Shown here: positions 1 to 13,303 of the stretch, piece by piece
Layout of the letters: each line of letters opens with the position of its first letter
How positions within the stretch are numbered: the first letter of the stretch is position 1
Source of the DNA: Macropodus opercularis
Taxonomy: Eukaryota; Chordata; Actinopteri; Anabantiformes; Osphronemidae
Assembly: GCA_030770545.1 (NCBI GenBank)
Contig: CM061090.1
Coordinates: 18,200,501-18,264,500, forward strand
Length of the DNA: 64,000 bases
Direction of reading: 5' to 3'
Notes under the pieces: generated by a model
The model's input: only the letters and a program-made list of their open reading frames with translations
What the model was told of the DNA's origin: nothing
The model's database searches: none
Program-made: the position numbers and the translations under genes

Positions 1-2288
1 TCAGCATCTTTCTACTAACACACTCAGACCTTTAAAACTGTATGTTATAGTTTTAGGCACTTGTAGATCAAATTTCACAGAACAGCCACTGAAATCATTC
101 TTAATTATCTCTCCTTCACAAATCAATTCGCGAGTGAGCCGAAATACGATCCACGTGCATTGAACGTAGACCTTCAAGCTGGTTTGCGTGTGAGTCATGA
201 GGGACTTAGCGCACACTTCAATCCGGCTATCGATTATTTCAGAAGCAATTTGCTGTAATGTGTATTTAAATCAGTGCAGACAGACGGCTCCTGTAGAACA
301 GACTCCGAGCTACATGATACACATTAGGAATTAGGCCAGAGCCACGTGTAGGCTGCTGTGCAGCCCCACGACCATCGAAGCACCAGTGTTGAATCGTGCA
401 GAGAGGAGCTCAGCATCTACACTGTAATGTGACAGGATGAATAACTAATGCAAGCTCTTACATAAGCACGCTGCACCTGCATACGTACAGTACGAGCCTT
501 GCGGGTAAATGATACGTCTGAGCATTTCTGCACTCAGTGGGGACAACTACTCTTGTTCTTGGAGGACGTTTGTTGGGCTCGCGGGCTGCCAGCGCAGACA
601 GAAAAGCTGGCCTCAAGTGGCATATGAGGCATCAGCAGGAAGATGATTATACTCCAGTACATAGCATCCTGATGATTCAACTTTTGGCAGCTCTACCTGG
701 CTTTTACAAGGTTAGATGAGCAGCAAGAGCAGAAGATCTTGTAAAGAAAAAGCAGTTTTGATTCTGAATGGCATGGGATGTTAGTGTGATCATTGATGTT
801 ATAGATGCACAACTGAATCTCTCCAGAAAACATCTGTTGCTTAAGATAGAAACCACTGGGATGTTTTGAATCAATTAGAGACCAAATCAGACAAACCGTC
901 ACTGTGCGTTAAAAATCACTTGTGAAACTGGCGCCCCTTCAGGGCAAATATAACGTCTGCGTTGTTGCCGGCGATTTTACAGCAGCTAAAGGAAAATTAA
1001 CAACAGAGCTGCCTCAGTGGAAAATGATGGACGACATGCCCCGAAGACAACAGGCTCATTTAACCAACGCCAGCATTTCCATAAAACCTTGCGAGGATAA
1101 TGCAGCAACCCATTACAGAGGCCATCACGCATAGCAAAGGAGGTTACTGCCCAGCAGCATCAGCATCAGCAACAGAACATCAAACTCTACTGTCCTGCTC
1201 CGTAATTAGAGTTTGCTACTCAGTCGTGATGTTGCCCTGAGCTGCGTAAAGCCTTCAGATATAAAAAATAATGGCTTCTAAAAAAAAAAAAAAAGGAAAC
1301 ATCACATTTTAGGATTGCCAAACTTCTTTGCACGATTACCTCACCCGCGTTAAGACTTTAAACACACAGCGGAGCCCTGCCAAATAAGCAGTCACACGTT
1401 GCAGGCGTCAACCAGAGAGCTCATTATGTTCTGCTGCAACAGCCTGAAATAGGCGTCTGCGCTCGATGCCATCTTTCCTTCCCGTTTCTAATGTCACGGT
1501 GGTGAGAAAGGCCCGTGGCTCAGCGCTAGCGGGCCAGCTGGTTGTCCCAGCAGGGCCAGACTGGAGACGCATCGAGCTGTGCGCATCCAGTCTCTCTCTC
1601 TGCCTCCCTTCAAACACATTTCCACTTTCCTCATTCTCACACGCCCAACGTGACCTTGTCCTGCAAAGTGGTTGCTAAAATTGGCAGAATGCATAAGGGG
1701 GGAAAACAGCCCAGTGGATTGAATGAACTGCAATGCAGTATTTAAAGACGGGCAGTGTGGAGTGGGATAGTTTTAGTACATCCATCTGTCATACAGGCAT
1801 CCTTGCAGAAAAGGCGCTTCATAACTTATTTACTAAAGCCCTCCTGAAACCAATACCACCACGTCTTGAGCCGTGGTCAAGGGATGTGATAGGAAGAAGA
1901 ACATACGGCTCACACGACACATCTGTGTCAAATTTACAGTAGAAGTCGTCCAGAACCTCACAGAGCAACTGCTTTATTCAAATGAGCAGAATCCACCGCT
2001 AATTAAAAGGTAACGCTTGTAGTGACGGAGATGAACACTCCGTTCATATGCTTCCATGTCCATCACGGCATTAGTTCATTATAGCTCAGCGATTAATTAG
2101 TGAAAAAGGGTTCAGCACTTTTTAATCGAGACAGCAACTCAGCATAATGAGAGCGAACAGCGCGGACAGGCCATTGGTTCCACACGTGTGTCTCTCTCAC
2201 TCCACTCCACCACTTGTTAAATGGCCTGTAGCAGCCAGCTTCACCACACACTTGCACCACTAGGAGGAATCTGCTTTGAATATGCCCG

Positions 2289-2324
2289 ACACACACACAC
2301 ACACACGCACACACACACACACAC
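2289..2324. repeat. (AC)n microsatellite
   Basis: An AC dinucleotide run of about 36 bp broken by one G. It creates spurious His/Thr-rich and Val/Cys-rich open frames on the two strands. Confidence 0.97.
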
Positions 2325-3006
2325 GCCACCAGAGGCATGTGTCCAGTCCGCTTCCCTGCCCTCTGTGGCAGTGTGTCGTTTTCTCTGTCAACGTCTTCTG
2401 GTGCAGCACCTGCTATCTGAAGATAACGGCGGCAGGGACTCTGCGCCGGTGACTGTACAAGCACCTAGAGGGATTTGGGGGCACCTTCTGCGAAAGGATG
2501 CGTGTCAGGGCGGCAGCGAGGCGTACAGAAGACTAGAGCCTATCAGCTAGAAGGTCACTTTCATTCTCTCCGGGGATAATCTCATTTTTTTGCTCATCAA
2601 ACAAAAGGCTTTTTTTTTATGGTTACTGCACAACTAATGCAGGGTAAAGATCACGAGTGTTAGCCACCCTCTGAGCTTGTGTGTTTCAGACAAAGAAAAC
2701 AACATATTTGCAACTTTAAACAAAGGAAATTGTTCCAGCTTCCAACAATTAAAACATTGTTTTTCACCAGTTCTTCACAGTAGATCAGAATCTGCTTTGG
2801 GCATATGTTTATTACTGCACTGTTGTGTTTAATATCCAAATGTTATTCGGCGAGTTTAAACAATAAACAGATTATCAATTAATCAGCAATTTAACATCAG
2901 CACTTTAATTAGTTTTTAAATTAGATGCGTGAAAGCTTTGGAGTTTGTATTTCCGGGTACTTTATGTAAATTAGCAGCATCACATCCTTACCTGGTCACA
3001 TTAAGC

Positions 3007-3152
3007 TACACTCACTGGCCACTTTATTAGGTTTATCTGTCAAGTCTAATTCAATCCAACACAGCAACCTGAGAACCTTAAAGCCTGAGACATTATAGCA
3101 AGTGGAATTGATGCCAGAGTTGCTGTATTAAATTGCGTAAGTGGCCAATAAC
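3007..3152. mobile_element. Palindromic MITE-like remnant of a Tc1/mariner family
   Basis: The left end reads CACTCACTGGCCACTTTATT, the terminal signature of a widespread fish Tc1-type element. The right half carries an inverted, diverged copy (GTTGCTGTATTAAATT followed by AAGTGGCC). The internal block around GTCTAATTCAATCC is shared with the element at 58,849-58,986. It has no coding capacity. Exact ends and target-site duplication were not established. Confidence 0.6.
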
Positions 3153-6100
3153 TGTATAGTTTAACACATATTTTATATATATATACCTATATATCCTACA
3201 GCCTTTCAGAGTTGAAAGAGAAGAAATTGTCATAATTTGCATCATCACTTTCCTCTTTCTGGTTAATTTCATTATTGGTTTCTTTTTGATGCACAAGAGA
3301 TGTATTATTATTATTCTCCTCTTTAGAGATCCCAGATGCCTCAGGTACCAAGACCTGTGCTCAACTGGCCTATCACACGCCCCAGTCACAGCACAATGGA
3401 TGAATACTATTCTCTTACTTGATCTCAGCGTATTTGCAAAAATATTTGCAAAACCTGATGTTGAACAAAAAAAAGTCCAACAATATGTTTCTCGTGTATT
3501 CAGGATAAGAGCTCAGCTTCTGGATGGAAAGGGAATTTCCTCCATACAAACACTTGGTGTCAGTCTTGCACGTCGCATAAAAGCCACAGCTTCTACACAG
3601 CAGACTCTTTCTGCAGCTTCCAAGGGTCAGTGAGACTTTATATAACATTAAAACAGATTCTACATTAACTACGTTTCCAGATCTGCCCTAATTCATAACA
3701 TGGACTCGGATGTGGCTCATGTCTGCATGCTTTGCGCGTCATATTCCCTTGTTGGAAGGCAGAAATGCATGTTGTTGTGGAGCCTATATTAGGTGCTGGC
3801 AGGACCCATTAGGACACAGACCACTGGAGTCACTAAAGCCCAAAATAGGCTTTCGAGCCCACCCACTGGGAAAAGAAGAAAGACAGTTGGCCACTTGTGC
3901 CAGGCCTGCCTCCACATATGGCCTGTGTGATGTTCAGCTCTGACACCATTTCATCCCAGAGTCCTTAGAATCTCTCCTCCATGTCGTTTTATAACTCGTT
4001 TAAAAGGAGTCTCACAGCAGCGACAATTGTTTGGGGAGTGATAAAGCCCACAAGCACGAACTGAATTCAAAAGCACAATCATAATTCAAACAAATACCAC
4101 AGATGACTAATTAGCACAAGTGAGACTTGAATTCCTGGGATATGTTTCGTCAAACAAAGATGATAAGAAAAATCATAGCTGAGCCAAACTGCATGATGTA
4201 AATGACAACAGTGCGAATACACATCAACTAACTAAAACACCTCAACGAATATGCAGATGCCCCAACGCTACTAAGGTGACAACAGGTCTTGGTCAGATTG
4301 CACCGCGAGACGCTTTCACAAGTGTCTAATGATAAGTAAAGGTCATAATGTCACTCTGTTTCATTTCAGTGGCCAATAATCTTATGCAGAGGCATAAGGG
4401 GGGTAACATAATTAAGAAAACCATTAAACAGTTATGATAAACTAAAGACAAGTTGATGGAAACTTCAGGTTATTCTGAGTTATTCTTTAACTGTAGAATG
4501 ATATTAAGTTAAGAAAGGTTTAAAATCTGAAGTAAACTGTTAAGTTCTCTAAACAAGGATATTTTAAAGGGAGCACATTCAAAAGTGGAAACAAAGGTTG
4601 AGACAGATGATGTTGTAAGGGATGTTGTAAACCCTTAATATATACCCTGGCACAAAAGAAGAGCTGGTGCCATGCTGGCATTGTTGTTTGGTTCTCTGTC
4701 TGAGGAAGTCAAACCAAGTGAGGCTGGGGTATAAACAAACCCATGAGTTGAAATATAAACAAGAGGATCCACTCTTTTGTCATCAGCAATTACAAGGTCC
4801 CTTGTTAGAACCAGTCACTGTGCTTCTACCACTTTTTCCACTACATCCCAGTCGGACACCTCCTGTTTATCCATCACCGTCTTCCACCTTACCTCCTCCT
4901 GCCTGCCACTGCTTCCTCCCCTCAACCCTCTCTCTTTCCTTCCCTCATTCTTCTCTGGCCTCAGTCCCGAGGCAGATGGTCCCTGCGAGCAGATGCTCCC
5001 CGCCCAGTCCGTCAAAAATGGAAAAACAAAGGCTCCATGAAACGCAAACAAAATCTGCTGGAGACGGGCGGGGAATGTTTGGAGTATAATTAATCCTTGT
5101 TTGATCAAGGACCAGCTTTTTATTGACAGGTGAGTGACTCACGTGTGTTAAAAAAAAAAACAAACTACAACAAATGCTCACCCAACGTGATGAGGCACAG
5201 CTTAACTTCACAGCAGTTGGTGTGTCATGAAGACTAATCTGACGCAACAGATCTGACTGCTTAATAAGTCAAACTGTCCAATTGTGGATCTATTTATAGA
5301 GGGAACAAAGACAACGACAAAGCAAACGCATCACACATATCACCAAGCCTCAGTTTCCTAATTTTAAATGTTTGACAAAACTATTCAACATCGCAACACA
5401 CAGTGAAGGCTCTGCTGCAGATGTCAGTCCTCATCAATGATGCAGCCCAACTCTCCTTAGGTTGCCTTTAAATAACCTAATTAGCATAATATATGCTTTA
5501 AACTTATCTGATGTGCTGCATTTTGGTCTAACAATAAATCAAACAATGCTTTTCTTTTTTTTTTACAGAAACGAAAAAGACACTAAACATTTAAGTGTGT
5601 GATCCTGCATCAGGTTGTCAAAACTTCCCTCTGAAATGCTCAGGCACACAACTCTGCTGTCTGACAGATTTGGAGCAGGTTCTTTCAAATTTTATTCCGT
5701 ACCTGCGCTTCGCTACGCTCTCAGAACCGCTGTTGGATGGACAAATACACACACAAGTACACATACAGTTTGTGGTCAGTTCTGAAGGCCACAACAGCTC
5801 AGAGTTGATGATGCGTTAGAAGGCTGGTCCTCGGCAAAACATGTACAGTAGTAGAGAGGTGCAGAGAGAGAACATCCTGACATCTCACACACAAATAAAT
5901 ATGTCCGTGCTTTTCCACATGAATCATATTCTATAAGTTGGCCTGGTAGACACTAGTTTGCATTATTATTATCCCAAAACTGTGGTTATCAGAGTTTGAA
6001 CACTTCCTGAGGGCTTGATGATTTGGTGACAACATTAATAAACGCTGCTGTGGTTGGCTGCGTCAAAGACAATGTGCATAACTCACATATGGAAATCCTG

Positions 6101-7444
6101 ACTGAGGTCCTAAATATTGATTATGTCATAATTCTCAGCATCATCTGTCATATCCTGAATATGTAGATGTGAACTGTGACTGACCTCAACTTTCTGCTCT
6201 ATGCTTGAAGCCCTGGTGCACTGTGACAGTGGATACCACGAGGAATCTCCTGACAGAAAGTAACCTGCAAACTTTAAACTTTCCTTTCTAGCTCTGCATG
6301 AAGCATTGCTTCAACAGCTATAATGTCCCACTATAGCAATGTTACGGTTTTAGGACTTAATGTGTTCAAAGTCCCAACATACAAGTTGCTATCAACTACC
6401 AAAGAGCAAAAAGCGGCGCTAGCCATGGTGCTGAAAGCAGTTTCGGAAACAACAAACAGTCTTGACTACATTTTGTTTGTCATCTTAGGGATCTTAAAGG
6501 TGAGAAATGTCTGGGGGAGCAGTTGGCAGGCGCTGACAGAAGTTGCACTGGTGATCTGAGACAGCTCCAAGGCACCGATGCAAGGAATCACTGCAGCTCT
6601 TGGGAGGATCAACTCAAGGCTCCTTAGCTGCAACAATCATTACATTTTAAGATTTCCCCAAAGACTGACAATGACGTGGTAGCCCACTAAGGACAAAAGA
6701 TGAAGTTAAAGAGTGCAGGGAAGCAGAAAATGATGTGCGGGGGACCTTTCAGAACATGACTGACGCATTTAACAGTGACTATGTAGCGAATGTCTCTGGT
6801 TCTCCAGCTGGCCCACTAAAGAGCAACAGAAGTTGCTATAAGCCAATAACAGCAATTACTATAAGAAAGAACATGAGCATAAAGAAACAATTTAATCACA
6901 AACTGTTTGCTGTTAACTACATTTTCAAATAGCAACCGACATACATCAACAACTAGGATTTAGAATTCCTCCAGCATCCACTGACTGAGAAACCGGAGAC
7001 ATAGGAGAGGTCTTTATCACAGCTCCCGTCTGTATATCCATGAATAACACCTTTATGAATAATTTGTAAAAATCTACACATCCTCTGTAAACTAACTTCT
7101 CCAGCAGCTATTTCACAATTCCTAACACATCAGGAGACAGCATTTGCTGGGGGCGTGCTAATTTGGAGAGAAGAGCCTCTCAACCGGTCAAATATGTTTA
7201 AAAACCTCAAGGGGCACGACTCACGTCTTTAATAGAAGTCAATTAAGTGTGCAAACAAACATTAACCCGAGGCAGGGAAAGAGGAGAGGTTCACCGCCCT
7301 CCTGGCTCCGACAGAAGCAGCGAGGAGCCCGAGGGGAGACCTGCGGACGATAACTGAGGGATCATTATGCTGGATATTGGCCGAGCACTGAAGAGGGTGA
7401 ACCCCACAGAGGATTTGTGCTCCTGCATCCATTAAGCCCTGCTT

Positions 7445-7467
7445 TGTGTGTGTGTGTGTGTGTGTGT
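7445..7467. repeat. (TG)n microsatellite
   Basis: An uninterrupted TG run of about 23 bp. Confidence 0.95.
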
Positions 7468-7729
7468 TTCTCATTATCACAGGGCAGTCAATGCTTTTGT
7501 GCACACAAAATATGTGTTACACAGGCAGAAAAACACATGAAAAGAGACTTAAGACACAAATAATAGGCTGAAAAACAGAACCTGCTGCAGATGAGCAGCC
7601 AAACTCATTTACTGGCATGTTTACTTTTCAAGTGAAGGCAAAAGTGCAGACACGACGTTAAGATTAGAAATAACGATGCAGATGCATGCAGGTCACACTT
7701 TACATAGAATTCGTTTGAAGCCAAAACTC

Positions 7730-7990
7730 CGTTTGGAATATTTCAATTTAATGTTGCCTTTCAACAAACGCTCAATATTACGTGACTGGGTGGAAATCCA
7801 TTCGGTTTGACAGGGGAGTGATCATTTAAATCATAAATGCCAACTTTTATGAATTAAGTTAAATGCAGTCTTTCTTTAACAGTTTGATCGATAATAAAAT
7901 GCGGTAATTAGGAGAGTGGCCATGTAACCACACCAGGCTGAATATTTAGCAACTAATTAAGGCAATATTAAATTCTGATACTGGGAGTTT
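7730..7990. promoter_or_regulatory. Candidate conserved non-coding element beside kcnip4 exon 1
   Basis: High-complexity AT-rich sequence with no open frame and several homeodomain-type cores (GGTAATTAGG, CAACTAATTAAGG, TCGATAATAAAATG). It lies just 3' of the putative kcnip4 first exon, inside intron 1. The composition is typical of conserved vertebrate enhancers, but conservation cannot be judged from one sequence. Confidence 0.25.
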
Positions 7991-8078
7991 GGTCTTTGTT
8001 TCCCATGCAACATCGAAAACAAACAACCAGTCACCAAATGACCGCTCAACGCGCCAAACCGTGCGCCCACTGTCCTAC

Positions 8079-8139
8079 CAGGTGAAGAGACAGCCGCGTC
8101 CACCCGCGCAGAGACGGTCTCCACTCTCTTTGCGTCCAT
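8079..8139 (-). CDS. kcnip4: kcnip4 first coding exon (Kv channel-interacting protein 4, N-terminus)
   Basis: An ATG at 8,139 in good context (G at -3, G at +4) opens 20 codons plus one base. It stops exactly at a GT donor (CACCTG|GTAGGA). The peptide begins MDAKRVETVSARVDAAV and ends SSP plus a split Gly codon. The human KCNIP4 long isoform, as I recall it, starts MNVRRVESISAQLEEA and continues to SSTGG. Length, the RVE..SA core and the Ser-Ser..Gly end agree. KChIP4 is a cytosolic EF-hand protein that binds the N-terminus of Kv4 channels; its alternative first exons decide membrane targeting and channel modulation. No other kcnip4 exon lies in the window. Synteny with adgra3 and gba3, in the expected orientation, supports the call. 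The match rests on about 20 residues, so it is probable rather than certain. Confidence 0.62.
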
Positions 8140-8400
8140 TGCTGCGCCAGTAAATTTGAGTGATTTATTTATTTTTAAACAGCGTCGTTCCGCTCACCGG
8201 AGCCTGTCCGCGGCGACCTGCTGCTACTAGTTGCTGCTCTCACCCAAACTCCCAAGTTTGTCTGCGAAACGCGGCGCCGGAACGTTGCGCGCCCAGTGCC
8301 GGGAGCGCGCAGAGGTGGGTTTTGTTGCTGGTGGTATACGTCGAGCCATTCGCCTGCACGGCAGGAGGCGCGTTACGTTGTTCACGCTTACAGATTTATT
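8140..8400 (-). promoter_or_regulatory. CpG-rich 5' UTR/promoter block of putative kcnip4
   Basis: This block directly upstream (minus sense) of the exon ATG is far richer in G+C and CpG than the AT-rich surroundings. It includes repeated GCGC/CGCG-type stretches at about 8,265-8,312. It fits a CpG-island promoter for a vertebrate first exon. No TATA box or start site could be fixed. Confidence 0.45.
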
Positions 8401-11400
8401 AAATCAGTCAAAATCTATCTTTTTACTTTTCGTTTATTGAATGGACTCATCTTGTTTTCACTTACAGCAAATCTCTGCACTTTTACTCCCATGAAGACGT
8501 GACTCACATTGCCCCAATTTGGTGTCGTTTTTTTATACTAGATGATTAAACTAACTTTATACTCAGACATCAGACCTTTTATTTTACAAGTTGTACGTAC
8601 TGGCTTCCAATCTGTGGTTTGGGGACCAACCTGGGTCCTCAACATCTCCACTTTCATCACCAGGAACACTTTAGACGTGACATAATTCTGCAGTGATTCA
8701 AAATATCTCAGCAACCAGACACAAACGCACAACACTGAGTGGAAATTACAGTATTCGCTCTTAATTTGCACAGTATAGTAGGTGTTGTGTGTCTCTAAAC
8801 AGATCAGCAAGAAAAGAAGTGGAGATTTTCCACACGTGCTGTAGCTGCACAATGAAGGATGCACGTTCCAGCCAACACTAAAGCCTGCGATGAAAAGATA
8901 AACGTGGAATAAACCCAACTGCTTCTGAGCAAGTCGAGACAAACGTCAGCTTATTTTGAAGATCAGACCATCTTCAACAACAGGACGCATCTTGTTTCAC
9001 GGCACCAGAAAAGAAAGGGAGGGGGTGTAAATAAATGTTGTGGTCTCCCAAGAATACCAGGAAAGATAAAGTCTTCTGTCACACACGCTTCAGTTAAATA
9101 CATCAGGCAGCTCTGCTGTCACTACAGAACAGACGTTTCAGACTTAAACGACCCTGATGGGTGTTACAGCAAAGAGCAACCGCGGTGGAATTCATATTTT
9201 TAGACATATTTATTTATAGAATGTACAGGAATAAACAAACATAACATCTGCACCTGCTGTTGATGTTCTACCAATTTACAAAACTGTAAAGTTGCTGTGG
9301 GAAATGCCAAAGCCACGTAAAGATCATTACAATCCCCTGCAATTTTCAATTTAGCATTAAAATTCACATAAAATGGTTTAATTGGTTAAAAATAATTATG
9401 ATTAAATGCATTTCCACGATATTTGGCTGTTTCCATTCACATGCGAGGATGATTCCTGTCGCGCATGTTTGTTTTTCATGGCTTCTGTCTGGCTTCTCAA
9501 TACTTCGCCATGAATGACTGATGCTGACTGATTTTTTTTTTTTGAGGTGGCTATAAATAACGCAAGCACCTGGTCAGAAAGATGAGGCCAAACTCTGCTC
9601 CGACAGACTGGCACAGATAGATGGATGGCAACGTGAGGGCATTAACGAGAGCACAGGTCCGCAGACACGTGAGGACTGGAGCTCTGCAGATGAGCGAATG
9701 CACTTTTCGTTAGTGAGTATGGAACGAGTTTGAAAAATGAGGTTAAATACTAAAAACAAGTGCATGTGGGTCAGCTGAGAACCACGGCTACAGTCTAGAA
9801 ATTACACTTTAACATTGTAGGCTGATCAAAAACATGTCAGGAATATGAATTTCAGATCTCACCACTTTTCAAAACATGATCACAGCATCACAAGCCTTCT
9901 CCTCTCTTCTTTACTCACTCTTCCTCCTCCCCCTCCTCAAGAACACCCAAGTCTATTTCTGTCCTCCCCTCTGATGGTAGCCAAACGTTAATCACTCTAT
10001 ATTTTTAGTGTGCACTGTATTTAATGTGGACTTCAGTTGTGCTGCCATTAGGACAACATGTTCATCCAAACATACAAGTTGAAATGTTCACCAAACACAT
10101 TCAAGCTGGATGAATACTAGTGTTGGTTTCTTCATTTTTAGCTTTCGACTTGCATTTCATCAGCTGGATAATGTGAAATGAAGCCTTCCTCCGTTTTGCC
10201 TTTTTAGCAAGATCAGCAAAAAAAAAAAACAACAACATTGCAGCATCTCAAAATGCTAATTTGTGCAAGCTGAGATTTCACAAGATGTGAGCGGGTCCGT
10301 TTAGAGAGAATAAGAAAATTAGATTAAGAAATTAGAAATTAACCATATCGGTGTCTGTTCAGGACAATCTTTACCTTTCATCTTTAGTTTGCACCATTTA
10401 GTTGAATTTTGACTCACGTCTTAACACTTTTATGCAAATATAAACATTTACAAAATCCCCAGCCTCAGCTTAAGCACAGTTTGCCTGCTGAAGTCAATGT
10501 GCAGCTATGTGAGTAAATCCCACACAAACAGTTGCACCAATTATCTCTGCAGAAAATGTTTTAATCCATATGTCAGGCCTGGGGAGGTTTTTCAGGTGAT
10601 AAGTACGCTGCATGTAAACATACCCTGTATGGCCAGAGGTACCTAATCACAACCATCACAGTCGCTTTCTAGAAGGTATCAATCTTTATTCTATGCTTCC
10701 TCCAGGAAAGCGACGTATGAAAAATGTAAACAGCTCACCTCTTGTCTGGTGTTGGCTGTCCCGGAGCCTCCTGGTGGGGAGTTGTGTTCAGGTATGTTTC
10801 ACAGTGTGCACTCAGCAGTGGCGACGAGGAGCAGACGTACGAGAGGCATCATGTAGGGATTAACACAGCATTTGTGAATAAACTGCATCAGATAGCAGGC
10901 ACGTAGATGGAGGACTACTGCATATAGACAGTTGTCTAACATTGGAATTAAACTCGACTCTCCTGTCAGCCTCAGTAGACATAGTTGATGGGCTCTACAA
11001 GTTTGCATCAACTACAGGTTTAAAAATTATGCATCTACTGGTGATATGCATTCTGCTCTCAGCATTAATGATAGTGTTTGTTTTTTTTTGTATGGCGTTT
11101 ATCTTGGCATAGTATAGTATGGCCTAAACATCCACTGATGGTCATTCTGGACCAAGAATGTTAGTACAGATGGTGCCGAGGAACCTTGGCCATTAGTTGA
11201 CGATCACTCATTCATGCCTCAAGGAAATCAGTGAGGCTGCCACTAATCAAGGCATAACTGCTCGCTACATAATTCACAAGTCTTATTAGGATTTGTCACA
11301 TCCAAGACGGCCTGGCAATAAATCTTTGCCTGAGTGAAATATGTGTTTTATTAATATGCCATTAATGAAAAATTGGCACTATCAGAGCTCAGCTGTCTGT

Positions 11401-12965
11401 CGGCGTCTCCTCTGGCTGGGACGATCAGTGGGCAATGATTACAGATCATTTTCTAAGTGAGGAAAATTAATGGAATATTTTAAAGCTGACCTTCAAAGTT
11501 TCAAGACGGTAGTGTATACAGTTGACGACACGGTTATGACATCATTTACGATAGACAGTACTCGACTTAGCCTCAAAGGCGGTTTCTAAAAATAACCATG
11601 TGTTCCTAGAGGGAGCAAACATAAGAGGCTGTGATGGTTCGCATCCACTTTCATATTAGTGATGTTAAAGTGTAATATCTAATGAGTATAATTCTGAAGT
11701 ATTTATACTGAACTTATTTCTGCTGCATATTACATAAAAACAGTTTACTGCAAAGAAGGAACATGTGGAAATACCAGAACTGGACAACTACCCGTCGATC
11801 ATCAGCAAAAAAAGTAACTACACTAAAGGTTCAGCATAAACGTGAAATGCCTGATATTATATACAGCAACACCATTTTCTTTATACTTCGACTGCTAAAG
11901 TTCATGCAGTGCAGCGATTCCTAACTTAAGGGGTGGGCTTCCTCCAAACCAACATCAGAGGAGTCATGACGTGGTTTATGCGCCAAGAACGAACAGAAAG
12001 TTTGTATTTTTCCCACTGCTCTCTGCTGTATTTGTAAATTATGCAGTGTGAAGTCTAAAGGATGGACGTGCCAATATTTCATAGACATCTGAATTGTGCC
12101 GAGAAGCCCTTCAAACACTGCTCACTCTTTACTAATGCATCATGTGGTTGCTTTTCCTATAAAACTATAGGATTCTGCACTTTACAATTCTTTACCTCGT
12201 TAGAGGTCATGCAGCTGAATCTTAATAAAGGAATATTAAAATATTTTATTGCTTTTTTTTTTAAAGCTGATAGCAGTTTAAGCATTTATCCAAATGGTTG
12301 CTTTACTTGTCATGACAGATTTTTACATGATTGTAAATAATCCAAAAACTTATTCCACCAGTTTTCATGCCTTCATATTCTTAAAATGGACAAATTCAGA
12401 AAAACTGCCATGATGGAACCTTGACAAACCCACCAAGTAAGATACCTGACATTTGAAATGCCAAAAAAACTAATATGAATCCATCGGCCACATTCTTAGC
12501 AGTGGAACCTGTCTGTCTGTCATGCTCTCCCCCCCCCCAGCGTCTAGCTGTGAGCGGGACTCCACTCCAGCTGTCGACTGCGGAGGAGGCAGACAAAAGA
12601 CGGAGGAGGAAGAGGAAGAGGAAGATACACGCGTCTCATTATTCTTTCCTGCAACTTCACTTGTCCTGCGAGTCAGCTGTCAATTACTGTCCAGGGATCA
12701 GGTCACCACCACTCCACACTGTGCTCATCAAATCAGCGAGCAGGCAGGGAGAAAACACCTTTAGAGCCCAAAAGCCATGGCCAGTTGCAATTACAGTGCT
12801 GCTCCGCTGCAGGAAAAGGAACCTGGAGGTCAGTGAAAACCCCAATTACCCGCTTGTCATTGTCAGCAGGAGCAATTCTTAGAAACAAAACAGATCTGAC
12901 TCACCTCTGGACGAGCAGCGGAGGCAAACTGAGGAGATGGGGATGTTATGGAAAGAATAAAAACT
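8401..12965. other. Intergenic DNA between kcnip4 5' end and adgra3 3' end
   Basis: No exon with family similarity is seen. The longest open frame (12,475-12,882, plus) has biased composition over a C-run and GA-rich tract and is not supported. The stretch 11,100-11,500 looks like a conserved non-coding element and is listed separately. The far right end may include distal adgra3 3' UTR if polyadenylation occurs beyond 12,966. Confidence 0.6.
11100..11500. promoter_or_regulatory. Candidate conserved non-coding element
   Basis: About 400 bp of non-repetitive sequence with no coding frame. It has dense TAAT/ATTA cores (TTTTATTAATATGCCATTAA, GGAAAATTAATGG) next to a CAGCTG E-box (11,391-11,396). 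The mixture resembles vertebrate developmental enhancers. The proposal rests on composition only; a multi-species alignment is needed to confirm it. Confidence 0.28.
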
Positions 12966-12997
12966 TTTAATTAGGTAGATGAAACCTTTGTTTTATT
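12966..12997 (-). terminator. Candidate adgra3 polyadenylation signals
   Basis: On the minus strand an AATAAA hexamer (plus-strand TTTATT at 12,992-12,997) and an ATTAAA (12,966-12,971) lie about 310-340 nt past the adgra3 stop codon, in AT-rich 3' UTR-like sequence. Either could end the transcript. Other, more distal signals are possible. Confidence 0.35.
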
Positions 12998-13303
12998 CTT
13001 ATTCTTCTTATTATTATTATTAGGGACTAACTAGAAGATGGAATAAAGCCTCAGGGTAAAATTAGGCACAGGGCCACAGCTCAGACCATGCATGTTATTT
13101 CAAAATAAATGTTATAAAAATAAACCATTTACAAAAACATATCTACAAAGATAGATCAGTGGCAGTATTGTAGCTAGTTTTTTTTTCAATAATTACTTTC
13201 AAATAACTCTTTCACGAAGATATAATATGTACAGTTCAAAAACGTTACTTCACAGTTTAAAGGCAGGAACATGTGGCTACATAGTCTTTATGAGAAACTG
13301 TTG

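Larger units (their letters stand above)
1..8078 (-). other. Presumed kcnip4 intron 1 (partial, non-coding)
   Basis: If the exon at 8,079-8,139 is the kcnip4 first coding exon, this stretch is the 5' part of its first intron, because the next exon lies further left outside the window. No coding exon can be supported here: the open frames are short, shadowed by opposite-strand frames, and lack both family similarity and paired splice sites. It holds an (AC)n tract (2,289-2,324), a (TG)n tract (7,445-7,467), a palindromic transposon remnant (3,007-3,152) and AT-rich blocks with TAAT cores (2,820-2,950, 5,455-5,530 and 7,730-7,990). The intron assignment depends on the exon call and is an inference. 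Confidence 0.45.

Noticed and set aside
2093..2464. 123-codon minus-strand open frame
   Set aside because: It depends on the (AC)n microsatellite, which reads as a Cys/Val run. It has no similarity or splice context.
12475..12882. 135-codon plus-strand open frame
   Set aside because: It crosses a C-run and a GAGGAA-rich tract, has no recognisable domain and overlaps another plus-strand frame in a different register.
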